Positions 32,656 through 42,171 of a stretch of DNA of 64,000 bases are shown in pieces (position 1 is the stretch's first letter; each line of letters begins with the position of its first letter). The stretch comes from Microbacteriaceae bacterium (GTDB taxonomy: Bacteria; Actinomycetota; Actinomycetes; Actinomycetales; Microbacteriaceae). The DNA lies in contig JAHBTA010000001.1 in the NCBI GenBank assembly GCA_019638805.1, forward strand, positions 186,001-250,000, in the 5' to 3' direction. The notes below the pieces were generated by a model, which had not been told where the DNA came from, did not search any database, and worked only from the letters and a program-made list of their open reading frames with translations. Made by a program: the position numbers and the translations under genes.

Positions 32656-35034
32656 ATGTCAATATTCCTGTACCGTTTGGGGCGCTTCTCCTACCGGCGC
32701 CCGTGGGTGTTTCTGATCACCTGGTTCCTCATTCTCGGGAGCGTCATCACGTTGGCGATCACGGGCGGGGTGAAGATCAGTTCTGCGATCACGATCGATG
32801 GGACAGAGAGTCAAGCCGTCATCGAAGAGCTTCGTTCTGAGTTTCCTGACACCGCTGGCGGGCAGGGCACGATCGTGTTCACGAGCCCGTCTGGTGAGCG
32901 AGTCGACGAGGGGGCGAGCGCAGAAGCGATCCGCTCGTCACTCACGGCCATCTCGGCCAACGAGTTCGTGGTGGAGCGCAGCACAGAGGATCTCGCAGCA
33001 GTCATGCCGAAACCTGAGGACGCCACCGGTCCGATAGCGCCTGGTGATGCGCCACAACCACCCGAGCAGATGCAAGGTCATGCCGGGCAACAGGTCTCCC
33101 CAGCTGAGCAAGAAATGATGATGCAGCAGGCTCTCCGGCAGCAGGGAATGCTCGCCCCCGGTGTGCTCATCTCTGACGACGGAACTGTGGCGCTCATGCA
33201 GATCCAGTTCTCTCTGCAAGTCGAAGACCTTCCTGCAGGTGTGATCGACGACGTGGTCACTACTGCGACACAACACGCCGAAGAAGTCGGAATCACGGCT
33301 CTGCCGACCGAGTCTCTGAAACCTCACGAACCTCCTCTGGGCGGGCATGAAGCGTTGGGGTTGTTGGTGGCAGGTCTTGTGCTCTTCCTCACCCTGGGTT
33401 CACTCCGGGCTGCAGGCCTGCCACTTGTTACCGGGGTGCTCGGTGTCGCGGTCGGTCTGGGTGGCGCATTCGCCCTGTCGAACACCGTTGAACTCACCAG
33501 TGCGACACCGGTGCTTGCGCTCATGATCGGGCTCGCCGTCGGCCTCGACTACGCCCTCTTCATCGTCAACCGGCAACGGCACCTCATTCTCCGCGAAGGG
33601 CTTTCTGCAGCGGAGGCAGCCGGTCGAGCATTAGGGACCGCTGGTAGTGCGGTAGCTTTCGCAGGTCTCATCGTGGTCATCGCTCTCGGCGGGTTGACGC
33701 TGATCGGGATATCTTTTCTCACCACCATGGCACTCGTGGCTGCGGCAACTGTGCTTCTGGCGGTACTCATCGCGCTCACCCTGCTCCCGTCCCTGTTGGG
33801 AATCGTCGGTGAACGAATTCTCAGCCCGCGGGCACGGCAGAGACAGCAGCAGCGCAGTTACGTACAACGTCACGGTTTCGCCCACACATTCGCCTCCGGC
33901 GTGGTGAAGGGGCGGTGGGCCGTCATCATCGGCGTTGTCGCACTCCTGGGGGTCGCCGCCATCCCTATGACTCAGATGTCTCTCGGCATGCCCAATGGAT
34001 CCACCGCAAATCTCGATACGACCGAGCGGCAGGCATCCGACGCCGTCACCCGGGGTTTCGGTGAGGGCTACAACGCACCGCTCATCACCGTCATTCATGC
34101 ACCAGACGGAGAACACTTCGACGCCACCGAACTCCCTGCCATTGCCGAATCACTCGAACGCGGTGAGTCTGTCGAGACAGTTAGGCCCATGGGGCTTTCT
34201 CCCGACGACACGCTCGCACTCTTCACCGTCATCCCTACTGAAGGAGCCGATGCTGAGTCAACAACCACGCTCGTGCACACGTTGCGCGCAGATTCCGGTG
34301 ATCTCACCGGAATCGCCGGAACAACCATTGGTGTCACAGGTCTCACTGCGATCAATCTCGATATTTCCGAGAAACTCGCGAGCGTGCTCCCGCTCTACAT
34401 CACCATCATCGTCATCCTCTCGTTGCTGGTGCTGCTCGTGGTCTTCCGTTCGATCCTGATCCCGATTAAAGCAACCGTGGGGTTCTTGCTGACCATTGGT
34501 GCGACGTTCGGGATCATGACCGCGATCTTCCAGTGGGGATGGCTGAAAGACCTCGTCGGCATCGACACGGCTGGCCCGATCCTCAGTTTCCTTCCCATCA
34601 TGGTCACTGGCATCTTGTATGGCCTTGCCATGGACTACGAGATGTTCCTTGTCAGTTCTATGCGTGAAGCCCACGTGCACGGGCACCAGGGAGCCCAAGC
34701 CGTCATCCGCGGGTTCGAACAGTCCAGTCGTGTCGTGGTTGCTGCCGCCGCGATTATGGTCTCAGTGTTTGCCGGGTTCATCTTCAGCGAAGACAGCATG
34801 GTGAAACAATTTGGGTTAGCGCTGGCTGTCGGAATATTGATTGATGCGTTCTTGATCCGCATGACACTCGTCCCAGCCCTCATGGCAACACTTGGACGCG
34901 CAGCATGGTGGACACCGAAATGGCTCGACAAGATCCTCCCGAACCTGGATATCGAAGGTGACCGCCTCACGGACTACCTTCGCACACAGCGAGGTCTCAC
35001 CCGAACGCACAGGGCCGAACAGTCAAATGGATAA
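32656..35034 (+). CDS. MMPL/RND-family transporter
   Basis: A 792-aa transporter with two halves, each with a first helix, a soluble porter domain and a helix bundle: SLYRLGRFSYRRPWVF-like start, GLAVGLDYALFIVNRQRH near 305, and GLAMDYEMFLVSSMREA near 655. The Asp-Tyr pair in each half fits proton coupling. A Met/Gln-rich loop (PEQMQGHAGQQVSPAEQEMM region) lies in the first porter domain and is unusual. Probably exports lipids or hydrophobic drugs; regulated by the TetR upstream. Confidence 0.9.
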   Translation: MSIFLYRLGRFSYRRPWVFLITWFLILGSVITLAITGGVKISSAITIDGTESQAVIEELRSEFPDTAGGQGTIVFTSPSGERVDEGASAEAIRSSLTAISANEFVVERSTEDLAAVMPKPEDATGPIAPGDAPQPPEQMQGHAGQQVSPAEQEMMMQQALRQQGMLAPGVLISDDGTVALMQIQFSLQVEDLPAGVIDDVVTTATQHAEEVGITALPTESLKPHEPPLGGHEALGLLVAGLVLFLTLGSLRAAGLPLVTGVLGVAVGLGGAFALSNTVELTSATPVLALMIGLAVGLDYALFIVNRQRHLILREGLSAAEAAGRALGTAGSAVAFAGLIVVIALGGLTLIGISFLTTMALVAAATVLLAVLIALTLLPSLLGIVGERILSPRARQRQQQRSYVQRHGFAHTFASGVVKGRWAVIIGVVALLGVAAIPMTQMSLGMPNGSTANLDTTERQASDAVTRGFGEGYNAPLITVIHAPDGEHFDATELPAIAESLERGESVETVRPMGLSPDDTLALFTVIPTEGADAESTTTLVHTLRADSGDLTGIAGTTIGVTGLTAINLDISEKLASVLPLYITIIVILSLLVLLVVFRSILIPIKATVGFLLTIGATFGIMTAIFQWGWLKDLVGIDTAGPILSFLPIMVTGILYGLAMDYEMFLVSSMREAHVHGHQGAQAVIRGFEQSSRVVVAAAAIMVSVFAGFIFSEDSMVKQFGLALAVGILIDAFLIRMTLVPALMATLGRAAWWTPKWLDKILPNLDIEGDRLTDYLRTQRGLTRTHRAEQSNG

Positions 35035-35059
35035 CACACCCTCGCACGGCTGACATGCC

Positions 35060-36064
35060 GTGAGCATCCAGCCCACCAGGCGATTTTTCTACGCTGCCAA
35101 CACCGCGAAGGAAGCACTAGCCCAAGAAGACACCGAAACTTCACCATACGTCGGGCAGTTCTCACCGATAATTGCCAGGACCCAGACCATGCATGAAGCG
35201 ATTGAGCCGATCGCTTTCGACTACGTGAAGTTCATCATTGTCCGTGCTGGCAGTGCGCTGTTGTTTAGTGAGTTCGGTGCCCGCCACGTCAACCTTGGTG
35301 ATGTCGTCGTGCTCGCGGCGAACACCCTCTGCGGGGCCGAACCCGAGGGCTGGGTTACGACAACCACTCTGTATCTGGATCCGGATTATGTGATCGATCA
35401 GGTGTTCTGGCAGCATGCCGATCGGTTCACAGATCGCTTCGATGCCAGCGAGTTCATCGAAACCAATTACGCAGATCCAGCGCAAGTCGTGCGCATCGGA
35501 GAGGATCGCGCGGGGCTGCTGATGCCGTGGCTGGACGAACTTACTGCATTGAGCGTCGAAGGTCGGCATGCGGAACACTTCTACCGGGCGCAGGCACTCC
35601 TCTCCACCGTCTTCGATATTGTGGTCCCGCATCTCGCCCTCACTGGCCAACGGATCACCCCGTCCCAGCGAAGTACGGTCATACCGTCTGTACCCCGGCA
35701 TCGTGCGTTTCAGCCACTTCGTGCTGAGGCCCGGAAGATCGCTGAGCTCCTTGCCAGCGCACTGGATCGCCGTTGGTCAGTGTCTGAGTTGGCAGATGCG
35801 GTGCATCTTTCTCCTTCGCAACTGCGGCGGGTGTTCACCGCATCGTTTGGGAAGTCGCCGATCGCGTACCTGACGATGCTGCGCGCGGAACGGATGGCCC
35901 ATCTACTCAAGGTCACCTACTCTCCGATCTCGATCATCGCCGCGTCGGTGGGATGGAGTGACCCTGATTTCGCAGCGCAGCAGTTTCGCCGTAGTGTCGG
36001 GGTCGCTCCGAGCGAGTATCGCCGGATCAGCCGCAAAAAACCTTTGCCGACAGACCCCGAGTGA
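35060..36064 (+). CDS. AraC-family regulator (full-length copy)
   Basis: A 334-aa protein. Residues 1-210 form an AraC_binding_2-like sensor (RHVNLGDVVVLAANTLCGAE), and 230-325 the two HTH units (SVSELADAVHLSPSQLRRVF; ISIIAASVGWSDPDFAAQQF). Starts at GTG 26 nt after the MMPL gene. The truncated copy at 18262-19065 is its close relative. It ends the metal/drug cargo; such proteins are frequent in Microbacteriaceae ICEs. Target unknown; it might control ICE or cargo genes. Confidence 0.88.
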   Translation: MSIQPTRRFFYAANTAKEALAQEDTETSPYVGQFSPIIARTQTMHEAIEPIAFDYVKFIIVRAGSALLFSEFGARHVNLGDVVVLAANTLCGAEPEGWVTTTTLYLDPDYVIDQVFWQHADRFTDRFDASEFIETNYADPAQVVRIGEDRAGLLMPWLDELTALSVEGRHAEHFYRAQALLSTVFDIVVPHLALTGQRITPSQRSTVIPSVPRHRAFQPLRAEARKIAELLASALDRRWSVSELADAVHLSPSQLRRVFTASFGKSPIAYLTMLRAERMAHLLKVTYSPISIIAASVGWSDPDFAAQQFRRSVGVAPSEYRRISRKKPLPTDPE

Positions 36065-36290
36065 ACGCGCGTGCGTCCGGGTGAATCGACCATGATCCGG
36101 TGCTCGAATCACCGGGGTGCCTGTTTCTGGGGTAAAGGTGGGCTGACCACGTCGGGTTCAGTGATGCACCTGGCGGTCGCTCACAATCTGTCCGTCGTCC
36201 GTCTCGATTGCGTTTCCTGAGTCCCTTCGCGCACCTTCTGGTCGCAGAGGTCACCCGCCGTGTGCAGGTACCTGCGGAAGGAGGACGGCG
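36065..36290 (+). promoter_or_regulatory. Leader region of ArdC operon with weak GTGCACCTG-type motif
   Basis: This 226-nt gap has no gene. It holds tgcacctggcgg at 36165 and a perfect palindrome gcaggtacctgc at 36264-36275 just before GGAAGGAGG. It is the longest and least clear member of the leader family described under findings. It marks where the ICE backbone resumes after the cargo. Confidence 0.45.
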
Positions 36291-37373
36291 ATGGCAACCA
36301 GCGAGGAGGCGCGGGCGGCTCGGGATGCGAAGCTCGACGCCCTGCACGAACAACTCACCAGCGCGGTGGAGTCGTTGGTGTCAGGTGAGGACTGGATGCA
36401 GGCGCTCACGTTCGCGGCCCGGTTTCGTGCCCGCTCGTTCAACAACACGCTGCTGATCTTCGTGCAGCATCAGGGGGCGTTCGAGGCGGGCCGGGTGCCC
36501 GATCCGTTGCCGTCGTACGTGGCTGGCTTCAAACAATGGCAGGCACTTGGCAGGCAAGTCGAGAAGGGCCAATCGGGGTACATGATCCTCGCCCCGGTGA
36601 CGGGCCGGTTCGCATCGTTCACGCCGAAGGTGGCGGAGTCGTGGCGCAGGCTCGGCCGGTTCGAGAAGCCGAGACCGGGTGAGGCAGTGCGCTCCCGCAT
36701 GGTCGGTGTCCGCCCCGCCTACGTCTGGGATGTCTCCCAAACCACAGGTGATCCGATCCCCGCGCCGCCATCCCCGCGGCTGCTCGAAGGTGAAGCGCCC
36801 GACGGGCTCTGGGAGGGCATCGCACGTCTCGTGGAGGCGGAAGGGTTTACCGTGTTGCGGGTGCCGCATGAGGGCATGATCCACGGCGCGAACGGCCTCA
36901 CTGATTTTGGTGCGCGGACGGTGGCGGTGCGAGAGAACATGCCAGATGCGGCACAGGTGAAGACCCTCGTGCACGAACTCGCCCACGTCCTCCTGCACGG
37001 CCCAGACAACGCCGATGCGACGGGGCATCGCGGGATCGGTGAGGTCGAGGCGGATTCGGTGGCGTTGATGGTCGCCGCAGCGCACGGCATGGACACCAGC
37101 GACTACACGGTCCCGTATGTGTCGGGGTGGGCGGCGACGGTGCCGGAGAAGTCCCCGGTCGAAGTCGTCCAAGCCACCGGCGAACGAGTCCGCAAGACCT
37201 CCGCCAGCATTCTGGACCAGCTCCCAACCGCACAGATCGGCAACGGTGACCCTCCCGGCCTCACTCGCGACACCCCAGCACGGAAGCAGTCCGCGACGAC
37301 GGCGGATGCCGTGGGCGATCCGCTCATGGAGGAGCCGCGCCGCGCGGTGGCGGCATCGGTGAGGAGCCTGTGA
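36291..37373 (+). CDS. ardC: ArdC-like antirestriction protein with zincin domain
   Basis: A 360-aa protein. The N-terminal ArdC domain (about 15-130) resembles those that bind single-stranded DNA (SFNNTLLIFVQHQ; WQALGRQVEKGQSGYMIL). A metallopeptidase site HELAH lies at 228-232 with Glu253 in GEVEADSVA as third ligand. ArdC proteins protect entering plasmid DNA from type I restriction, a fitting role with a type I system nearby. Strong GGAAGGAGG precedes the ATG. Overlaps the primase gene start, so it heads a four-gene operon. Confidence 0.9.
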   Translation: MATSEEARAARDAKLDALHEQLTSAVESLVSGEDWMQALTFAARFRARSFNNTLLIFVQHQGAFEAGRVPDPLPSYVAGFKQWQALGRQVEKGQSGYMILAPVTGRFASFTPKVAESWRRLGRFEKPRPGEAVRSRMVGVRPAYVWDVSQTTGDPIPAPPSPRLLEGEAPDGLWEGIARLVEAEGFTVLRVPHEGMIHGANGLTDFGARTVAVRENMPDAAQVKTLVHELAHVLLHGPDNADATGHRGIGEVEADSVALMVAAAHGMDTSDYTVPYVSGWAATVPEKSPVEVVQATGERVRKTSASILDQLPTAQIGNGDPPGLTRDTPARKQSATTADAVGDPLMEEPRRAVAASVRSL

Positions 37374-38281
37374 TGGGTGCCGTCGAGCTTTTCGCCGAAG
37401 TCGGCGGGATGCCGCTCTCGGAGGCGGCGGCGCGGTTCGCTGCGGCCGGGGTTCCGGTGTTCCCGTGTGTGCCGGGTGAGAAACGCCCCTTGGTGCGCCG
37501 CGGCTTCCATGACGCGACCGCCGATCCGGTGCAGGTAGCGGGATGGTGGTCGAGGTGGCCGTCCGCGAACATCGGTATCCCCACCGGTGCCGCGTCCGGG
37601 GTGGAGGTCGTCGATGTCGACGTGCACGCGAACGGCACCGGATTCCCTGCCTTCCGCGAAGCGCACCGTCAAGGCCATGCGGCGGGGTGGGCAGCGCTCG
37701 TGCGCACCCCATCCGGCGGCCTCCACGCGTACTACCCGGCGCACCGTGACCGTGTGCAGTCGTCGTGGCAGGCAGCGCGGGCGCATGTCGATTTCCGGGG
37801 TGATGGCGGCTACATCATCGCCCCACCGTCGAAGGTGCTGCGCACTGGCGGGGTGCGGGCACCGTACCGGCTCATCGTTGCATCAGGTGATACTCCGGTG
37901 CCGGTGGATGCGGTGCGGCTGCGCGAGTTCCTAGACCCGCGTACCCCGATCTCTATCGACGGTGCGCGTGCTGCTCGGTTTGAGCGTCGGGGCTCGGATG
38001 CGAAGGTGCTCGCGGGCTGGGTGGCGGGGCGTGGTGAGGGTGAGCGGAACCGGGGCCTGTTCTGGGCCGCGTGCCGACTCGCCGAGGCCGGCGCCTCACC
38101 GGATGCGACTCTCGACGCGCTGGGTCCTGCGGCGGAGCACGCGGGGCTCGGGTCGCGGGAGATCATGGCGACGATTCGCTCCGCCTACCGCACCACCCAC
38201 CCCGCGCCCCGCATGTCTGTGGAGCCCGTGGCGGATGAGCGGAATGTGATGCGCAGATCACCGGGGCGGGTGATCTCATGA
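37370..38281 (+). CDS. Bifunctional primase-polymerase (Prim-Pol) family protein
   Basis: A 303-aa protein with the archaeo-eukaryotic primase-like motifs: VEVVDVDVH (acidic pair, about 78-86), TPSGGLHAYY (S-G-G-x-H, about 109-118) and VDFRGDGGYIIAPPS (about 138-152). Residues 1-60 include PVFPCVPGEKRPL, typical of this family. It may prime replication of the transferred strand or of an excised circle. GTG start couples to the ArdC stop. The C-terminus (250-303) is a short helical domain. Confidence 0.9.
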   Translation: MMGAVELFAEVGGMPLSEAAARFAAAGVPVFPCVPGEKRPLVRRGFHDATADPVQVAGWWSRWPSANIGIPTGAASGVEVVDVDVHANGTGFPAFREAHRQGHAAGWAALVRTPSGGLHAYYPAHRDRVQSSWQAARAHVDFRGDGGYIIAPPSKVLRTGGVRAPYRLIVASGDTPVPVDAVRLREFLDPRTPISIDGARAARFERRGSDAKVLAGWVAGRGEGERNRGLFWAACRLAEAGASPDATLDALGPAAEHAGLGSREIMATIRSAYRTTHPAPRMSVEPVADERNVMRRSPGRVIS

Positions 38282-38955
38282 ACACCACTGAGACTGTCTC
38301 GCCACGGAGTCGCCGCTTGGCAGTGGTGACGGCGATCACCGGCACCGTGTTCATCGCGTCCGGCGCGTTCTGGCTGTCCTTCACGGCGCTTGCTGATCTC
38401 GCGCGTCGGTCTGGGATTGATGCGGGGCAGGCGTGGGCGTGGCCGTTGATCGTGGACGGCATCATCGTCGTCGCAACCGTCGCCGTCGTCGCCCTCGCCA
38501 GCCAGTCCCGCCCGACCTGGTACCCGTGGACTCTCCTCGCCGCCGGCGCGATCGTGTCCGTCACGGCGAATGCGATCCACGCGATCATCGCCGCCGACAC
38601 CGACGTTCCCAGCCTCCTGGCTGCGTCGGTCGCGGCGATCCCGCCGCTGGTGCTGCTGTCGATCACGCACCTCACCGTCACCCTGACCCGCACCACCACG
38701 TCGGATGCAGACGTGCTCTTGGCCGCTCCCGCCGAGACGGTCGCTCCATCGCAGACGGTCGCCGTGCCAGAACGGGAGCCGACACCGGCAGTGGAGTTGC
38801 CGGTGGTGTCAGTGAGTGAGCGGCGGGCGGAGGCGACCCAGTTGCGGGAGGTGGAGGGGTGGTCGAACAAACAGATCGCCCGGCACCTGGGCGTGCACCC
38901 CTCCACCGTTGGTCGCTGGTTCACCCCAGCCATCAGCAAGGAGGAGACCCCATGA
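38278..38955 (+). CDS. DUF2637 membrane protein with HTH tail
   Basis: A 225-aa protein. Four membrane helices (about 12-135: VVTAITGTVFIASGAFWLSF; WAWPLIVDGIIVVATVAVVA) form a DUF2637 domain common in actinobacterial plasmids and ICEs. A Pro/Ala linker leads to a C-terminal helix-turn-helix (RAEATQLREVEGWSNKQIAR; LGVHPSTVGRWF). It may tether DNA to the membrane during transfer or act as a membrane-bound regulator; experimental function is unknown. Coupled to its neighbours by ATGA overlaps. Confidence 0.88.
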   Translation: MNTTETVSPRSRRLAVVTAITGTVFIASGAFWLSFTALADLARRSGIDAGQAWAWPLIVDGIIVVATVAVVALASQSRPTWYPWTLLAAGAIVSVTANAIHAIIAADTDVPSLLAASVAAIPPLVLLSITHLTVTLTRTTTSDADVLLAAPAETVAPSQTVAVPEREPTPAVELPVVSVSERRAEATQLREVEGWSNKQIARHLGVHPSTVGRWFTPAISKEETP

Positions 38956-39386
38956 ACGACCACACAGAGACGCACCAGTCCGAGCTACCGGAGACGCGGC
39001 CCGAATGGGTCGAGGGTCCGGAGGCGGAGCGGTCGGCGTTCGCCGTGCACCGCGACCCCTCGATCACTGCTCCCGGCGTTGATCCTGGTTCGCGGGTGGG
39101 GCGCGGGGTCGCGTGGGTGCGGCCGACCGATCTGATCGCATCGAGTACCGCCAGGATCGCGGGTCGCGGCATCAACTTTCAGACCGAGCTCGCTCACCGT
39201 GCCCGCCGCGCGCCGGGCCAGGCCTATCGGGCGACTCGCAGCGGCGTCCGCGACCTTCGGGAGCGCCGACCCGAACGAGCGGCACCTGCGGAGTCGTCGG
39301 TGTTCGAGTCGTTCGATGTGTTCGAGCCGCAGGATCGGCCGCGCTCGTCGTCGTGGGTGCGGCCGTCCGGGATCGGGCTGGGGTGA
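38952..39386 (+). CDS. Hypothetical ICE protein (144 aa)
   Basis: A 144-aa soluble protein, rich in Arg, Glu and Pro, with a basic central part (ELAHRARRAPGQAYRATRSG). No domain recognised. It contains two WVRPSxI/TDL motifs (GVAWVRPTDLIAS; SSWVRPSGIGLG), a conserved-looking short repeat at both ends. It overlaps the DUF2637 gene by 4 nt and ends the operon. Probably an accessory of DNA processing or of the DUF2637 protein; this is only context. Confidence 0.75.
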   Translation: MNDHTETHQSELPETRPEWVEGPEAERSAFAVHRDPSITAPGVDPGSRVGRGVAWVRPTDLIASSTARIAGRGINFQTELAHRARRAPGQAYRATRSGVRDLRERRPERAAPAESSVFESFDVFEPQDRPRSSSWVRPSGIGLG

Positions 39387-39433
39387 ACGGCCATGCGCAG
39401 ACGATGGTGGTGCGACGGGGTCGGTGGGGAGCC

Positions 39434-39464
39434 GGTGCGCACCTGCCTGTCAGGAGGTGCCACC
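39434..39464 (+). promoter_or_regulatory. Structured leader with sequestered ribosome binding site
   Basis: GCACCT (39439-39444) and AGGTGC (39455-39460) form a perfect 6-bp stem around a 10-nt loop, and the stem contains part of the ribosome binding site AGGAGG (39452-39457). The motif GGTGCGCACCTG resembles the GTGCACCTG of the other ICE leaders. Translation of the next gene may therefore be switched by opening the stem. Confidence 0.55.
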
Positions 39465-40331
39465 ATGCCACAACCCCACACCCCACGCCGCGACGGTCGC
39501 GGGCGTGGTTTCGAGAACTCAGAACGACTCCGCGAACTCCTCACCCGCCTCAACACTGCCGGCCCGGACGCCTGGCGGACGGACCCCGATGCAGCGGCAC
39601 TCATGCGGCACGCGGCCGACAAGTACGCCGCCCTCGCCCGCAAGCATGGCCTGGACCCGTGGGAGGCGGCTACCGCGGCGTTCGAGGCGATGCGCACGCC
39701 CTCAGTACGGCGGGCGGATGATCCGTGGGCGGTCATCACCCGCGCCGTGCAGATTACCTGCATCGCAGAAGACCGAGCCAATGGGCTGCTGTGCTCCGTG
39801 CATCAGGCGCGCAGGCCCAGGTACTCGAGTTTCCATGACGCCGAACGTTTCTCCGACCGCGAAAACCCCCTCACCGACTACCACCCCGCGTTCCGCGCCG
39901 ACCCCTTCGCACACGATGACGACGGCGCCGACGACGAGGTTGAGGTGTCGGGGTCGACGGGGGTGGAGTCGGCGGTCGAGGACACGATCGCATTGCTGTG
40001 CTGGTACGGGTGGGAGCCCGAGGTCGCGCGAGCGGCGGTCGAGTGCATCTGCGCACGCCTTGCAGAGTCCGTCTCCCGTGCGGGAGCGTACGAGTCGCTG
40101 CGGCGTGATCGTCACGCCCGCGCCCTGCTCGACATTCCCGCACCGTCCTGGTACCGGCTGCTGCGGATCATCCTCGGCGCCCCCGACGTGCACCTGGCCG
40201 GCACGAACGCGGGCCGTGGGGTGTTGCTGCGGCTGCTGATCGGCGACTCCCTCCGGCACCTGTTCAACGATGCCGACCTGAAAGTGGCGATCACGATCGC
40301 CGCACCCGGCGTGATGCGGGGACGGCCGTGA
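39465..40331 (+). CDS. Conserved ICE protein, unknown (288 aa)
   Basis: A 288-aa protein beginning MPQPHTPRRDGRGRGFENS. The middle (DPWAVITRAVQITCIAEDRA) resembles the helical regions of sigma-factor-like plasmid proteins, and the acidic linker DDDGADDEVEVSG divides it in two. It has no motif that I can name. Start by AGGAGG 8 nt upstream. It overlaps the ParB-like gene by 4 nt, which suggests a role in partition or regulation of the ICE. A longer in-frame start upstream is unlikely. Confidence 0.75.
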   Translation: MPQPHTPRRDGRGRGFENSERLRELLTRLNTAGPDAWRTDPDAAALMRHAADKYAALARKHGLDPWEAATAAFEAMRTPSVRRADDPWAVITRAVQITCIAEDRANGLLCSVHQARRPRYSSFHDAERFSDRENPLTDYHPAFRADPFAHDDDGADDEVEVSGSTGVESAVEDTIALLCWYGWEPEVARAAVECICARLAESVSRAGAYESLRRDRHARALLDIPAPSWYRLLRIILGAPDVHLAGTNAGRGVLLRLLIGDSLRHLFNDADLKVAITIAAPGVMRGRP

Positions 40332-41395
40332 CCGAGGCGGGGCATATCGAGCTGGAGCGTGCCGTGGATTCGATCTGGTCCGGCCGCCGTCACCGCGAGG
40401 ACTACGGTGACCTCGACTCGTTGGTGGAGTCGATCGCGCGGGATGGGCTGTTGCAGCCGATCACGATCACCCCGGACGGGATGCTGATCTGCGGTGCCAG
40501 GCGTTTGGCCGCGATCCGCCGGCTCGGGTGGAAGACGGTGAACGTGTGGGTGCGCTCCGGTATCTCCACCACCCTCGGGCAGCTCCTCGCCGAGCAAGAC
40601 GACAACCTCCTGCACAAGCCCCTCACCCGCACCGAGGAAGCCACCCTCTACGCCGAACTGAAATCCCTCATGGTCGAGGACGCGACTGGCCGGCAGGAAG
40701 CATCACGGTTCACCTCGAAACTCGAAAACCCCAGGTCACACGGTGCCGCCACCGTGGCGGCACCACAAAAGGGCGAGACCAGGCAGCAGGCCGCGCTCAT
40801 GGTCACCGGCCGCAACGCCTATACCTCGCTCGAACGCATCAACGAGTTGCAGAACCTTGCCGCTGACCCTGCACAGCCCGACGACGTCCAGCGGCGGGCA
40901 CGGGAGGAACTTGACCGGATCGACGCGGGCGGGTCGATCACCGGAGCCCGGCATCGCATCAAAGCCGCACAAGCACTCGCCGAACTCGACACCCTCGCCG
41001 GCGACCCCGCACAACCGGCAGGCATCCGCGACACCGCCGCAGCAGGAGCCACGCGTATCCGGGAACTCGAAGACACCGCACGGCCGGCGGATTTGGAACG
41101 GCTTGCGGAACTTGCTGTCGAGCGTGCGAAGACTGCGACGAAGAAGCGGCCAGCCCAGCTCGCATCAGCACGGCTCCACGCGGTCGAGGAGCAGCCGCGC
41201 GAGTTCCTGCCGGTGCGGTCGTTCGTCTACCTCTGGGACGAGCTCTCCACCTGGACCGAACGCTACGACCCCGAAACCATCGGCCCGACCTTATCGGGTG
41301 AGCAATGGACGATGTTCGAGAACGCCGTAACCGCGACGGTCGCGTTCCTGGATGCCGCCCGCACTGCACGAAACGTGCGCCGCGAAACCGCCTGA
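40328..41395 (+). CDS. ParB/Srx-fold nuclease-like protein
   Basis: A 355-aa protein with an N-terminal ParB domain: DLDSLVESIARDGLLQPITI (about 28-47), GARRLAAIRRLGW (57-69) and GQLLAEQDDNLLHKPLTRTE. GARRL replaces the usual GERRL. A helical C-terminal region carries two Ala-rich repeat-like segments (AADPAQPDDVQRRAREELDR; AGDPAQPAGIRDTAAAGATR). It may bind DNA for partition or act as regulator. Starts at GTG with ATGA-type overlap. No ParA partner lies adjacent in the window. Confidence 0.85.
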   Translation: MTEAGHIELERAVDSIWSGRRHREDYGDLDSLVESIARDGLLQPITITPDGMLICGARRLAAIRRLGWKTVNVWVRSGISTTLGQLLAEQDDNLLHKPLTRTEEATLYAELKSLMVEDATGRQEASRFTSKLENPRSHGAATVAAPQKGETRQQAALMVTGRNAYTSLERINELQNLAADPAQPDDVQRRAREELDRIDAGGSITGARHRIKAAQALAELDTLAGDPAQPAGIRDTAAAGATRIRELEDTARPADLERLAELAVERAKTATKKRPAQLASARLHAVEEQPREFLPVRSFVYLWDELSTWTERYDPETIGPTLSGEQWTMFENAVTATVAFLDAARTARNVRRETA

Positions 41396-41423
41396 ACCCT
41401 CCGCCCATACCCCTGGGTGCTGT

Positions 41424-41469
41424 GGTGCACCTGTCTGGTGATCCGAATCTCGTTGGGAAGGACACCAGG
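41424..41469 (+). promoter_or_regulatory. Structured GTGCACCTG leader of VirB8-like operon
   Basis: GTGCACCTG begins at 41425; CTGGTG (41435-41440) pairs with CACCAG (41463-41468) and the hairpin loop contains the ribosome binding site GGGAAGGA. The ATG at 41470 lies right after the stem. No other gene is in the 74-nt gap. The form matches the leaders at 44907 and 63697. Confidence 0.6.
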
Positions 41470-42165
41470 ATGGACCCCACCGCTCGCCGCCGCCGCACCG
41501 TGCTGATCGCTGCCATCGCTGGCGGCCTCATCCTGCTCTTCCTCGTCGGTGTCGGCGTCTACGGACTCATCCGCGGACCCCAGACCACCGAACCCGCTGA
41601 ACCCGCCCGTCCCGATGGGCCGGCGGTAACCAGCCCGGCATTTACCCCGGCAGCGCCGGAGCCGCTGGTCTCCCTCGGCGGACCGGAGGAGTTCGCGGCG
41701 GCTGTCGCGGAGGCGCTGTTCACCTGGGATACGACCAGTGGGTATGGGCCTGCCGATTACGCGCAGATGCTCGCCGATGTCACCGCCGACACCGAGGCCG
41801 ACTCGGCTGCATCCGATGTCCGTTCCTATCTGCCGACGCCGGAGGCGTGGGCGCAGCTCCGCACGCATCAGACGCGGCAGTGGCTCACCGTCGACACGAT
41901 CGAGATCCCTGCCGCGTGGGAGGACGCCGTCGTCCAGGCGGCGCCGGGGCAGATTCCTGACGGCACGGTCGCGTACACGATCACCGGCACCCGCCACCGC
42001 ACCGGCTACTGGGGCACCGACCCCATCACCACCAGCCACCCGATCGCGTTCACCGTGTTCCTCACCTGCACCCCCGAACGAACCTCCGCACCGCCGCCGG
42101 CCGACCCGATCACCGACACCTGTCTCTTGTTGCGGTTGTCACAGCTCGACAACCCGCTGCGGTGA
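41470..42165 (+). CDS. Single-pass membrane protein, VirB8/TcpC-like position
   Basis: A 231-aa protein. A basic N-terminus (RRRRT) leads into one membrane helix (VLIAAIAGGLILLFLVGVGV), followed by a Pro-rich linker and a soluble outer domain (about 70-231) with NTF2-like character. Gram-positive T4SS use such proteins (TcpC, VirB8) as the outer scaffold. Family assignment is from layout, not a diagnostic motif. First gene of a unit with the M23 peptidase and a small VirB2-like protein. Confidence 0.72.
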   Translation: MDPTARRRRTVLIAAIAGGLILLFLVGVGVYGLIRGPQTTEPAEPARPDGPAVTSPAFTPAAPEPLVSLGGPEEFAAAVAEALFTWDTTSGYGPADYAQMLADVTADTEADSAASDVRSYLPTPEAWAQLRTHQTRQWLTVDTIEIPAAWEDAVVQAAPGQIPDGTVAYTITGTRHRTGYWGTDPITTSHPIAFTVFLTCTPERTSAPPPADPITDTCLLLRLSQLDNPLR

Positions 42166-42171
42166 CCGGCC